Of a stretch of 31,170 nucleotides of DNA, positions 1-8,420 are shown in pieces. Under the pieces are notes generated by a model. That model saw only the letters and a program-made list of their open reading frames with translations, did not search any database and was not told the origin of the DNA. The translations under genes and the position numbers were made by a program. Every line of letters starts with the position of its first letter. Positions within the stretch are counted from its first letter, which is position 1. Source of the DNA: an uncultured Campylobacter sp. (GTDB lineage: Bacteria > Campylobacterota > Campylobacteria > Campylobacterales > Campylobacteraceae). The stretch is taken from contig NZ_CALKTS010000304.1 in NCBI RefSeq assembly GCF_937997595.1, positions 1 to 31,170 on the forward strand, read 5' to 3'.

Positions 1-1
1 G

Positions 2-475
2 AAATTTGAACTGATCGAGCCTTTGCGCGAAATTTTTAAAGACGAGGTGCGCCAGCTGGGGCTCGAACTAGGTCTTTCGCGCGAAGTCGTTTTCCGCCAT
101 CCATTCCCAGGTCCTGGTCTTGCGATCCGCATAATGGGCGAGGTAAATACGCCGAGCCTCGAGCTACTACGCAAAGCCGACGTGATCCTACGCGACGAGC
201 TAAAATCAAGCGGCTGGTACAACAAAACATGGCAGGCGTTTTGCGTGCTGCTAAACGTGCACTCCGTCGGCGTTATGGGCGATAACCGCACCTACGAAAA
301 CGCCGTGTGCATACGCGTAGTGGACGCTAGCGACGGTATGACGGCCAGCTTCTCGCGCCTGCCTTACGACCTGCTAGAAAACGTCTCTCGCCGCATCATA
401 AACGAAGTGGACGGCATCAACCGCGTAGTTTACGACATCTCTAGCAAACCGCCCGCAACGATAGAGTGGGAGTGA
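2..475 (+). CDS. guaA: GMP synthase (glutamine-hydrolysing), C-terminal part
   Basis: This is the 3' end of GuaA, the amidotransferase that converts XMP to GMP. The 5' part lies outside the window and the frame is open from base 2. The visible 157 residues are the C-terminal dimerisation domain. They carry the hallmark HPFPGPGLAIRI stretch (about residues 35-46 of the fragment), the substrate-proximal segment around SSKPPATIEWE, and the normal family ending in TIEWE. GC-rich codon use matches the rest of the chromosome, in contrast to the AT-rich genes that follow. The family assignment is secure; nothing can be said about the missing N-terminal glutaminase and ATP-pyrophosphatase domains. 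Confidence 0.97.
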   Translation, partial: KFELIEPLREIFKDEVRQLGLELGLSREVVFRHPFPGPGLAIRIMGEVNTPSLELLRKADVILRDELKSSGWYNKTWQAFCVLLNVHSVGVMGDNRTYENAVCIRVVDASDGMTASFSRLPYDLLENVSRRIINEVDGINRVVYDISSKPPATIEWE

Positions 476-511
476 GAATATTTTAATTATTTTTATAGGG
501 GTTGACGAACT

Positions 512-1438
512 TTGGAAAATATAAAAATTGCTGAAAAATTTAATGAAAATAATAGTATAACAATATTTAATGGGGATTGTATTAAATTACTTAAGAATAT
601 ACCAGATGAATTTTGCGATTTAATTATAACTTCCCCCCCATATTGTATGAATAAAGCGTATGAGAATTTGCACGACGATATTGAAACTTTTAAAAAACAA
701 CAGTCATCTATATTTGGTGACATTTATCGTGTATTAAAAAAAGGAGGAAGTCTATGTTGGCAAACCGGTTATCATATTAGCAAATCAGAGGTTATTCCTT
801 TGGATTATTATGTTTATCAGATATTTAGTGAAAATAACCGTAGTTTAGAATATCCGCTCCTACTAAGAAATAGATTAATTTGGACTTTTGGACATGGGCT
901 AAATAGTTCAAAACGTTTTAGTGGAAGACATGAAACAATACTATGGTTTACAAAAGGCAAAGAATATAATTTTAATTTAGACAATATACGTATACCACAA
1001 AAATACCCAGGCAAACGTTCATATAAAGGAGAGAATAAAGGGGAATTTAGTGGTAACCCTTTGGGTAAGAACCCATCGGATGTGTGGGATATACCAAATG
1101 TTAAGGCCAACCATATAGAAAAAACAAAGCATCCATGCCAATTCCCAATTGCTATTCCACAAAGGTTAATTAAAGCATTGACACCCATCAATGGAATAGT
1201 TTTGGATCCGTTTATGGGTTCTGGAACATCAGGTGTAGCATCCATACTAGAGCAGAGGTGCTTTGTGGGGGCAGAGATACAAAAAGAATACTTTAATATT
1301 GCCAAAACGCGTATTCAGGAAGCTATTGATGGGGTTATAAAAGTCAGAAAGGATGTACCGGTTATGGAGCCCGACTTAAATAGTTCGGTTGCGATGTTGC
1401 CAGAAGAATTCCGTAAAATTAGAGAAGGACAAGCATAA
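512..1438 (+). CDS. Beta-class DNA methyltransferase (m4C or m6A)
   Basis: The gene encodes a 308-residue SAM-dependent DNA methyltransferase. The catalytic motif IV is TSPPY at residues 40-44. The SAM-binding motif I, DPFMGSGT, starts at residue 232. Catalytic motif before SAM motif is the beta-class order, with the target-recognition region between them. An SPPY rather than D/NPPY catalytic motif is more usual in N4-cytosine enzymes, so m4C is the first guess, but m6A cannot be excluded. The start is TTG at 512, about 10 nt after AGGGG; no better in-frame start is visible. The gene is markedly AT-rich compared with guaA, which suggests recent transfer. Its stop is directly followed by the ATG of the DGQHR protein, so the two are probably co-translated as one modification or restriction unit. 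The recognition sequence cannot be read from the protein. Confidence 0.93.
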   Translation: MENIKIAEKFNENNSITIFNGDCIKLLKNIPDEFCDLIITSPPYCMNKAYENLHDDIETFKKQQSSIFGDIYRVLKKGGSLCWQTGYHISKSEVIPLDYYVYQIFSENNRSLEYPLLLRNRLIWTFGHGLNSSKRFSGRHETILWFTKGKEYNFNLDNIRIPQKYPGKRSYKGENKGEFSGNPLGKNPSDVWDIPNVKANHIEKTKHPCQFPIAIPQRLIKALTPINGIVLDPFMGSGTSGVASILEQRCFVGAEIQKEYFNIAKTRIQEAIDGVIKVRKDVPVMEPDLNSSVAMLPEEFRKIREGQA

Positions 1439-3142
1439 ATGTCTAAAAGTATTAGAAAATCAAAAAAATCTCCGGAAGAAATAAAAAAGGCAAGATTATC
1501 TAGAAATTTTAGAAATAGTATAAAGAATACTTTTATTATGGCGGGTTTTAAATATTTAAACACTCAAAATAAACACTTTAAAATAGGGCATAGAACCGTA
1601 GAATTAGATTTTATATTTATTTATGAGAATATAATTTTGATTTGTGAGGATACTGTAACAAAAACAGACAATATTAAAGATCATGTTAGAAAAAAACATG
1701 AAGGATTTGTAGAAATAAATAAAAATTTAACAAACTTTTACCAATGGTTATATGATAATTTTCAAGATTCATTTATTAAACAATATTCATTAGATAGATA
1801 TAAAATCAAGTTTTTATATTTTTCCCAAGAAAAACTTGATTTTAGCGATGATGATTATAAATTATACCCATTGATAAAATTCGTTGACCATAATGCTTTA
1901 ATGTATTTATCTAAAATGTCAAAATGTATAAAAAAGTCGGCTAGGTATGAAATTTTTAGGTTCTTGGGGCTAAATGATGATGATATAGGTATTATTACTG
2001 CAGAAAGCAGTCCGAAAGAGATAAAAACTACGATAATTACTCCTAAATCTTTTACTGGCATTAAAGATAATGTAAGAATAGTGTCTTTCATGATATCTGC
2101 AGAAACATTAATAAAAAACTCTTATGTCTTAAGAAAAGATAACTGGGAAGATTCTTCTTTGCTTTATCAACGTCTAATTCAGGATAAAAGAATTAACAGT
2201 ATAAGAAAATTTTTAGTAACAAATAAAGAAGCTTTTTATAATAATATTATTGTAGCTTTGCCTGAAGATATTTCTTTCAAAAAAGATAATATACCTATTA
2301 ATATTGATGAAATCAATAAGCATGACGTATGCACTATGCTTATCCCAAATTGTATGAATAGTATATGTATTATTGATGGACAACATCGTATTTATGCTCA
2401 TTATGAAGGTTTAGAAACAGATAGTGATGAGCCTAAAATATCACAGTTAAGAAAAGAGTTACACTTATTAGTTACGGGTCTTATTTTTCCAAAAGGTATG
2501 TCGGATACTAAAAAAATAAAGATACAGAGTGAAATATTTTTAGATATTAATTCCAATGCTAAACCGGTATCTCAAGATGTATTATTACATATTCAAATGG
2601 TTAAAGATCCTATTTCAGATTTTGGTTTATCTAGGTCAATCATTGATCTCCTAAATAAAAAGAGTATTTTTCTAAATAAATTTGAAATGTCATTATTGGA
2701 TGAAAACAAAATTAAAATTGCATCAATAATCAAATTTGCGTTGCGTTATTTAATAACTTTAGATCCCAAAGATGGTAGAAAAAATCTATTCTTTCACTGG
2801 GATGGCGATAAAGAGGCACTAAAAAAAATGGATGATGCATCCTTGAATAAATATAAGGAATTTTGCGTAGAAAAAATTTCAATATATTTTAAGGCAATAA
2901 AGAAGCATTTCAAGAGCGAATGGCATGATCCTCAATCTAAGATATTATCTGTAATATCTATAAATGGGTTTATTATGAGTTATCTTGCACTTATTGATAA
3001 ATATGGAATTAAAGATTTTGAATTTTATGATAAACTTTTAAGTAAGTTAGATTTCGATTTTTCAAAAGATAATTTTCCATATACATCAAGTCAATATGCA
3101 AAATTCTCTAGAGAAATTATAAAAAAATTAGAAATTGAATAG
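1439..3142 (+). CDS. DGQHR-domain protein, possible restriction or DNA-modification partner
   Basis: This is a 567-residue protein with the signature DGQHR at residues 313-317, in the context CIIDGQHRIYAHYEG. That signature defines the DGQHR/DndB-like family, whose members sit beside DNA-modification genes. Residues about 45-90 contain ELDFIFIYENIILICEDT followed by basic residues. This resembles the beta-strand core of a PD-(D/E)XK nuclease-like domain, but the expected E-x-K is replaced by E-D-T, so activity is doubtful. The ATG follows the methyltransferase stop with no gap. Base composition is strongly AT-rich throughout. The gene could be the restriction component, a regulator like DndB, or a ParB-like DNA-binding protein; the sequence does not decide. 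The family call is firm and the function is inferred. Confidence 0.8.
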   Translation: MSKSIRKSKKSPEEIKKARLSRNFRNSIKNTFIMAGFKYLNTQNKHFKIGHRTVELDFIFIYENIILICEDTVTKTDNIKDHVRKKHEGFVEINKNLTNFYQWLYDNFQDSFIKQYSLDRYKIKFLYFSQEKLDFSDDDYKLYPLIKFVDHNALMYLSKMSKCIKKSARYEIFRFLGLNDDDIGIITAESSPKEIKTTIITPKSFTGIKDNVRIVSFMISAETLIKNSYVLRKDNWEDSSLLYQRLIQDKRINSIRKFLVTNKEAFYNNIIVALPEDISFKKDNIPINIDEINKHDVCTMLIPNCMNSICIIDGQHRIYAHYEGLETDSDEPKISQLRKELHLLVTGLIFPKGMSDTKKIKIQSEIFLDINSNAKPVSQDVLLHIQMVKDPISDFGLSRSIIDLLNKKSIFLNKFEMSLLDENKIKIASIIKFALRYLITLDPKDGRKNLFFHWDGDKEALKKMDDASLNKYKEFCVEKISIYFKAIKKHFKSEWHDPQSKILSVISINGFIMSYLALIDKYGIKDFEFYDKLLSKLDFDFSKDNFPYTSSQYAKFSREIIKKLEIE

Positions 3143-3165
3143 CAATATGAAATAAAGCAAAAAAA

Positions 3166-3767
3166 ATGGAGCAAATTTCTGTTATCCTGGCACATCCTTA
3201 CGAGAGAAGCCTAAAGCGACTATTGCAAACGTAGCGGCAGAAAAGCTGCAAAATAGCGGCTACGAGGTTAAATTTCACGATCTATATAAGGAGAAATTTA
3301 ACCCAATCCTTAGCGGCGCTGAGCTCGTGAACGACGAAAGCGACGACGAGCTGTTAAAAGCGCATCAAAAAGATATCGCAAACGCCCACGGTATCGTGAT
3401 TGTCCATCCGAACTGGTGGGGCGAGCCGCCTGCCATCCTCAAGGGCTGGATTGACCGCGTGCTAAGGCAGAGAGTAGCCTACGATTTTGCGCCGGACGAT
3501 AATGGCGGCGGGCTTCCGATAGGGCTTTTAAAGGCTAAAGCCGCCGTAGTTTTCAACACCTCCAACACCCCAGAGGCCAGAGAAAACGAGATATTCGGCG
3601 ATCCGCTGGAAAGAATTTGGAAAAGCTGCATTTTCGATTTTTGTGGCGTGAAAACCTTTGAGCGGCTGATGTTTAGAGTAATCGCGGATAGCGACGAAGC
3701 TGAGCGAAAGGTATGGCTAAGGCAGGTAGTTCAGACGCTGGATAGATACTTTCCGAAGCAATCGTAA
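3166..3767 (+). pseudogene. Frameshifted flavodoxin-fold NAD(P)H oxidoreductase (KefG/YwrO/MdaB type)
   Basis: An ATG at 3166 begins MEQISVILAHPYERSLK, the typical N-terminus of this flavoprotein family, but that frame stops 22 codons later. The rest of the protein continues in another frame from about base 3213 (KATIANVAAEKLQNSGYEVKF) to the stop at 3767. It includes the conserved VIVHPNWWGEPPAILKGWIDRV segment, split here as VIVHPNWWGEPP and AILKGWIDRV. A one-base deletion or equivalent near 3208-3215 would explain the break. The only in-frame start in the long frame, GTG at 3327, would omit the FMN-binding N-terminus. The family normally reduces quinones or acts as an ancillary subunit of K+/H+ antiporters. 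The gene sits directly after the AT-rich island, whose insertion may have replaced its promoter. A sequencing error is the main alternative to true inactivation. Confidence 0.75.
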
Positions 3768-3895
3768 TTGCTCTAAATTTAAAAATGCGCTATCCGCAAA
3801 ATCCGCGCGGCGCAAAATTTGACCGCTTATTTTAAACAGATGCGCGCCGAATTCGCTCGCTAGACACAAAAATTTATAAAATTTAGGAGGCAATT

Positions 3896-4096
3896 ATGCT
3901 TAGATTAATCGCAGCGATGGCGATTTTAGCGGCTCTCATATACTTCGTGATGGGAGGCAGCGGCAAAAAGACTATCAAAGATTACAAAAATTTCAGCCGC
4001 GAGGAGCTGGAGACTTTATGCCTCGAAAAGAACGATAAAATCGCCTGCCAGCATATCACCGTGGACTATATCAAAGAAAATAAACCGAAAAAATGA
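3896..4096 (+). CDS. Small single-pass membrane protein
   Basis: A 66-residue product with an uncleaved-looking N-terminal hydrophobic helix (residues 3-20, LRLIAAMAILAALIYFVM) followed by GGSGKK and a charged tail with two cysteines in LCLEKNDKIACQ. The ATG is preceded at a good distance by AGGAGG (about 3884-3889), one of the strongest ribosome sites in the window, which supports real translation. AT-rich sequence just upstream (TATAAAATTT) could supply a promoter. It is flanked by intergenic DNA on both sides, so it appears monocistronic. I recognise no family; an N-in membrane anchor with the tail in cytoplasm or periplasm is all that can be said. Confidence 0.65.
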   Translation: MLRLIAAMAILAALIYFVMGGSGKKTIKDYKNFSREELETLCLEKNDKIACQHITVDYIKENKPKK

Positions 4097-4361
4097 TCTA
4101 AATTTGCGAGGCTAATTTTGCGGTTTCGCTCAAACAGCGCGCGGTTAAATTTCTTTCTAGCCCGGTCCAAACGCTGCGCGGATAAATTTACCCGCAAAGC
4201 ATGGCTGAAATGCCGATTTGATAGGTACCGAGCGCCGTGCAAATAGCGTAAATTTAAAAGCAATAATTCAAGTATTAGCATGCGCGCTGAAAAACCGCTA
4301 GCACAAATTAAAAGTAATAAATCGTGCTGTGTTCTTTGCGCGCATACAGAAGGAGCGACCG

Positions 4362-5675
4362 ATGAAAATTTTATGGCAAAGTAGGCTTCAAAACAGACTT
4401 CGCGATATCGGCGAAAATGTCCTAATAATGGGTGATCACGCATTTTACGCAGGCGATAACGACGAGCAAAAGCAGATGAAGCTTAGAAAATTTTCGCTTG
4501 CAAGCGGCGAGCAGCTAGCCGGCGCGCCTTTCCGCGATTTTACCTGCACTGCGACCTTTGACGATGACGGCCGTACGCTCGTAGTTTTGGACTTTGTAGA
4601 CACGATTTATAAATTTAACGCCGCGGATCTCGCGCTCATCTCAAAGCACAAAAAAGGCGTGCTAAAATACGGCAACTTTATCGCGCTAAGTAGCAAGGAT
4701 GGCGATAAAAAGGCTATTACGGCGACATACGACACGCTTTTTATTTACGATTTTAAGACGCAGACGGGCACGCGAAAGCGATTAAGGGGCTGCGCGGCGA
4801 TTTTTAAGCAAGATGAGCTAAATTTCTTGATTTTTACGCGCTCGGGTCAAATTTACGGCTTAAATTTGAGCAGTTGTGAGCTTAAAATCATCGCTAAAAC
4901 TTGCCCTATGACGCAGGTGCAGCGCGCAAGCGGCGGATATTGCATTCGCGTGGGCGAGGCTGGCGAAAACGGCGAAATAGAGGGTGCTAACGAGCTTGTT
5001 TTTACGGACGCAAATTTTAACGTTAAATTCCGCGTGAAGCTCGATTTTGATTTCGATAAATTCGAGCTTGCGGCGGATGGACCGGACGGCTGGCGCGGAT
5101 ACTTTATAAACGAGCCGAATGAGCTGAGGGTTCTTAATCTCATGCGTAGCGAAGCGGGCGGCTTTGAGCACGGCAAAACGGGCGACCTCGAGAGCGGCGA
5201 GCACGACGACTCGGGCAAATTTGCGCACGATAAAGCTGAGGAATTTAGATGTGACGAAGCGGACGAATTTAATCGCGGCGGCTCGGGCGAATTTACGCAG
5301 GGCGAGACGAGTAAATCCGGATGCGAAGCGATGGATAAATTTAAACAAAATGAGACCGTCCGATATCTCGCGACCAAGCCTATTTTGACGCATAAATTTA
5401 AACAAAAGGGCGCGAGAATTTTAGGCGTCGTTACGGCTGCTTCCTGCCGGGCTGCGAGCACAAAATACGAAGCGGAGCAAAAGGTCGCATTTGCCGAGCA
5501 AAATTTAATGCCCGAAGGCGGCCGTGGTATCGAAAACCGTGAATATTCACTCCTCGCTCCCGGTAAAAATGAAAAACGCAGGCATCGCACGCCCGAGCGC
5601 GCCCTCGATCTCGTACTAGTCGATAACGCTTACGACGAGGATGCGGAGCAAATTTTAACCTACTATGAGATCTAA
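4362..5675 (+). CDS. Predicted propeller-like protein with in-frame 8-residue repeat tract
   Basis: The ATG at 4362 follows AAGGAG with normal spacing; an upstream GTG at 4329 lacks such a site. The 437-residue product has no signal peptide. Residues about 10-260 look like repeated short beta-strands with turns, for example VLIMGDHAFYAG, LVVLDFVDTIYKF, AITATYDTLFIYDF and FLIFTRSGQIYGL. This pattern is reminiscent of WD/PQQ-type propellers, though no blade signature is clear-cut. Residues about 264-330 are a low-complexity acidic tract built from units of eight residues with F as anchor (GKF, EEF, DEF, GEF, DKF). At DNA level RAATTT recurs every 24 nt. After the tract the beta pattern resumes to the C-terminus (LDLVLVDNAYDEDAEQI). 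The function is unknown and the gene stands alone. Confidence 0.7.
   Translation: MKILWQSRLQNRLRDIGENVLIMGDHAFYAGDNDEQKQMKLRKFSLASGEQLAGAPFRDFTCTATFDDDGRTLVVLDFVDTIYKFNAADLALISKHKKGVLKYGNFIALSSKDGDKKAITATYDTLFIYDFKTQTGTRKRLRGCAAIFKQDELNFLIFTRSGQIYGLNLSSCELKIIAKTCPMTQVQRASGGYCIRVGEAGENGEIEGANELVFTDANFNVKFRVKLDFDFDKFELAADGPDGWRGYFINEPNELRVLNLMRSEAGGFEHGKTGDLESGEHDDSGKFAHDKAEEFRCDEADEFNRGGSGEFTQGETSKSGCEAMDKFKQNETVRYLATKPILTHKFKQKGARILGVVTAASCRAASTKYEAEQKVAFAEQNLMPEGGRGIENREYSLLAPGKNEKRRHRTPERALDLVLVDNAYDEDAEQILTYYEI
5213..5345 (+). repeat. 24-nt phased RAATTT tract inside the 4362-5675 gene
   Basis: RAATTT hexamers begin at 5217, 5241, 5265, 5289 and 5337. The one missing position, 5313, carries AAATCC. 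The period is therefore exactly 24 nt over six units, encoding an eight-residue unit with a conserved phenylalanine. The intervening 18 bases are diverged, so the tract is an old or selected array rather than a fresh duplication. The period preserves the reading frame. Confidence 0.8.
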
Positions 5676-6105
5676 ACCATGGTCCAAGCACACCCATATT
5701 CCTGATTTAAAATTTGCAGCTATGATTTCACGCCTTTAATTAAGGCAGGTTTGCTAAAAATTTTGCAAAAATTTTATATAGAATTCTACCAAGACGCGGC
5801 AAATACCCGTTTAAAAATTCTACGACATGCAGGCGAGACCATTGCAAAAAATCGCGGGTCGGCGATGAATAGGGGCGTGACGGCAAGAATAAATCTCAAC
5901 GCCATAAGTGCGAGCAAATTTAAAGCGCAATCTCAAAGAGGTACGCGCGAAATTTAATCTCTAGCAGCAGGCTAAATTTCATGACTCGCGCGCCCACACC
6001 CTAGTCTAAATTTAAAATTTCAAACCCCAGCGAAATTTCACGACACCACGGCAAAACGTCGCAGGCCGGCGATTTGTACGGCGCGACCGCGCCCTTTCGC
6101 CGCTA
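5676..6105. other. Intergenic region, AAATTT-rich, no gene seen
   Basis: This 430-base stretch lies between the 4362-5675 gene and the end of ybdD, which converge. A small inverted repeat (5732-5746, arms GCCTT/AAGGC) lies about 60 bases after the upstream stop, but no T-run follows, so it is a weak terminator candidate. An open frame at 5751-5957 has a non-ATG start, no ribosome site and arbitrary composition; I do not call it. About nine AAATTT words occur here. Confidence 0.5.
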
Positions 6106-6321
6106 TCAGCACTTGACGTTTTTTGCCTTGCTATCTTGCATCGCGCGGAAAAATTCCGCTCTGCTTAGCGGGATTTCGTCCGGATGAGCGCTTCTGAAGT
6201 GGCTCAGATAGCCCTCGTAATCGCCGAGCCCGATGAGCGGCGCAAGTGCGGTATCCGCGCGCGCCAAAAACCTCGCCACGGCCTTCGGGGCTGCGAGCGG
6301 ATTAAATTTAAACTTTTTCAT
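6106..6321 (-). CDS. ybdD: YbdD/YjiX family small protein (CstA companion)
   Basis: A 71-residue protein of the YbdD/YjiX (DUF466) family, almost always encoded just after a CstA-type transporter. Conserved features seen are the GLGDYEGYLSHFRSAHPDE segment (about residues 32-50) and the C-terminal LSRAEFFRAMQDSK. The ATG at 6321 was chosen because homology starts there; it overlaps the last 14 bases of cstA, so translation is probably coupled. The role is inferred to be an accessory of the transporter; the biochemical function of this family is not established. A longer upstream reading of the frame is just cstA sequence out of frame. Confidence 0.9.
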   Translation of the reverse strand: MKKFKFNPLAAPKAVARFLARADTALAPLIGLGDYEGYLSHFRSAHPDEIPLSRAEFFRAMQDSKAKNVKC

Positions 6322-8389
6322 AAACGCCCCTGTCCACGTACTCGCTTTCTGCCAGCTTGAAATATCCCTCGCTCGCGCCGCCTTTTGAAATTTTAAGGCA
6401 CATTCGTATCGTTTGGACGATGACGATGATCGTAACAACGACGAAAAGCCCACATAGCACAGCGTCAATGACGTTGTTTCTGATGATAGCCTGCGCCTTT
6501 TCGATCGCCGCGGGATCGCTCAGGCTAGCGAGTTTGGCGGCGGTATTTTGCGCGATAGCTACGTGGCTTACCGCGTCGTGCACGCGCTCGCCGTTAGCTG
6601 GCATAAGCTTTAAGATCGCCGCATAAAGCGTGGTTATAAGCACCCAGATCGCAGGAGCGATCGTAACGAAGGCGTATTTTTGCTTGCCCATTTTAAAAAG
6701 CACCACCGTCGCGAGCAGCAGCGCGATGCCCGCGAGCATCTGATTGGACGCGCCGAAAAGCGGCCACAGCGTGTAAATTCCGCCCATAGGATCGGTAACG
6801 CCGCTGTAGAGCAGATAGCCCCAGCCCGCCACGCAGATCAGCGTCGCGATGATGCCGTAGAGGGAATTTTTGGTATCGGAGAATGGCTTATAGACGTTGC
6901 CTAAAATTTCTTGCACCATAAAGCGCCCCGTGCGCGTGCCCGCATCGACCGCGGTCAGAATAAACAGCGCCTCAAATAAAATCGCAAAGTGGTACCAAAA
7001 CGCCATCAGCTCCTTGCCGCCGATGATCTGATGCAGTAGCATCGTTAGCCCCATCGCAAAGGTAGGAGCGCCGCCCGTGCGGCTCATCATCGTGGTCTCG
7101 CCGACGTTTGAAGCCAAGGCGCCGATCTGCTCGGGCGTAATGCTAAATCCGATAGAGCTTATATACGCCGCGGCGCTTACCGCGTCTTTGCCCAGCACCG
7201 CAGCGGGCGAGTTGATAGCGAAGTATTCGCCCGGGCTTAGGATGCACGCAGCCACAAGCGCCATTATGCCCACGAGGCTCTCCATAAGCATCGAGCCGTA
7301 GCCGATGAAAAGAGTGTGGGTTTCGCGCTCGACCATCTTAGGCGTCGTGCCGCTGGAGATCAGCGCGTGAAAGCCCGAGATCGCGCCGCATGCGATCGTG
7401 ATAAACAAAAACGGAAATATCGGACCTGCGAAAACGGGACCCGTGCCGTCGATAAATTTCGTCGTAGCGGGCATTTTAAGCTCGGGCGCGACAAAGATTA
7501 TCGCGACCGCCATGCCGATGATGACGCCGAGCTTAAGGAAGGTACTTAGATAATCGCGCGGCGCCAGCAGCAGCCACACGGGCAAGATCGCCGCGATAAA
7601 GCCGTAGCCGATCGTAAGAAGCGCGAGCGTCTCGCCCTTTAGCGAAAAAACGTCGTGCCAGTACGGATCGATCAAGACGTAATGCCCACCCCAAAGCGCA
7701 AGCATCAGCAAAACAAAGCCGATGATCGATGCCTCGCTGACCTTGCCCGGGCGCAAAAACCTCATGTAAATTCCCATAAATATGGCGATCGGTATCGTCA
7801 TCGCGATCGTAAAAAGCCCCCACGGCGAGTTTGCGAGCGCCTTTACGACAACCATCGCCAAGATCGCCACGATGATCAGCATGATGAAAAAAATTCCGAT
7901 CATCGCGATGCCGCCCGTGAGCTTGCCCATCTCGTCTTTTATCATCTCGCCGAGGCTCTTGCCGCCGCGGCGCGTGGATAGCACGAGCACGATGAAATCA
8001 TGCACCGCACCCGCGAGCACGACGCCTACCAAAAGCCAAATGGTGCCGGGCAGATAGCCCATCTGTGCGGCCACTACGGGACCTACGAGCGGTCCGGCGC
8101 CTGCAATAGCGGCAAAATGGTGGCCGAAAAGGACGTATTTGTTCGTAGGAACGTAATCGCGTCCGTCGTTTCGGATCACCGCAGGAGTCGCGCGGCGATC
8201 GTCTAACTCAAAGACGCGATACGCGATAAAGCGCCCGTAGAAGGTGTATCCGATCAGATAGATGCACGCGCTGGCCACTACGAGCCAAACGGCGCTGATG
8301 CTCTCGCCTTTATTTAGCGCAAGTACGCCGAAACACCACGCCCCTATGACGGCGACCGCCGCCCAAAGGATCTTTTGCCAAAATTTCAT
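6308..8389 (-). CDS. cstA: Carbon starvation protein A, peptide/pyruvate transporter
   Basis: A 693-residue polytopic inner-membrane protein of the CstA family, used for uptake of peptides (shown in C. jejuni) or pyruvate (shown for enterobacterial relatives). Conserved blocks seen include PTNKYVLFGHHFAAIAGAGP (about residues 80-100) and the mid-protein SNVGETTMMSRTGGAPTFA. Roughly 16-18 hydrophobic segments are spread over the chain. The ATG at 8389 sits five bases after AAGGAG; a GTG two codons upstream overlaps that site and is rejected. The gene overlaps ybdD by 14 bases. It is divergent from the haem operon, and its leader contains a strong hairpin (8421-8455) that may control expression. 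Peptide and amino-acid use fits an asaccharolytic Campylobacter. Confidence 0.97.
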   Translation of the reverse strand: MKFWQKILWAAVAVIGAWCFGVLALNKGESISAVWLVVASACIYLIGYTFYGRFIAYRVFELDDRRATPAVIRNDGRDYVPTNKYVLFGHHFAAIAGAGPLVGPVVAAQMGYLPGTIWLLVGVVLAGAVHDFIVLVLSTRRGGKSLGEMIKDEMGKLTGGIAMIGIFFIMLIIVAILAMVVVKALANSPWGLFTIAMTIPIAIFMGIYMRFLRPGKVSEASIIGFVLLMLALWGGHYVLIDPYWHDVFSLKGETLALLTIGYGFIAAILPVWLLLAPRDYLSTFLKLGVIIGMAVAIIFVAPELKMPATTKFIDGTGPVFAGPIFPFLFITIACGAISGFHALISSGTTPKMVERETHTLFIGYGSMLMESLVGIMALVAACILSPGEYFAINSPAAVLGKDAVSAAAYISSIGFSITPEQIGALASNVGETTMMSRTGGAPTFAMGLTMLLHQIIGGKELMAFWYHFAILFEALFILTAVDAGTRTGRFMVQEILGNVYKPFSDTKNSLYGIIATLICVAGWGYLLYSGVTDPMGGIYTLWPLFGASNQMLAGIALLLATVVLFKMGKQKYAFVTIAPAIWVLITTLYAAILKLMPANGERVHDAVSHVAIAQNTAAKLASLSDPAAIEKAQAIIRNNVIDAVLCGLFVVVTIIVIVQTIRMCLKISKGGASEGYFKLAESEYVDRGVYEKV

Positions 8390-8420
8390 GCTCACTCCTT
8401 AAAGCTTAGCGAGCGGCTTC

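Noticed and set aside
476..3165. Direct repeats or tRNA-based attachment sites bounding the AT-rich island
   Set aside because: No matching flanking repeats, tRNA or integrase were found at the edges by eye.
4853..5590. Long minus-strand open frames (245 and 181 codons) opposite the 4362-5675 gene
   Set aside because: They are shadows of the plus-strand gene, without ribosome sites and with serine- and proline- or alanine- and arginine-heavy composition.
5732..5746. GCCTTTAATTAAGGC hairpin as rho-independent terminator
   Set aside because: The stem is only five pairs and no T-run follows on either strand.
5751..5957. 68-codon plus-strand frame after the propeller-like gene
   Set aside because: Non-ATG start, no ribosome site, composition of random AAATTT-rich intergenic DNA.
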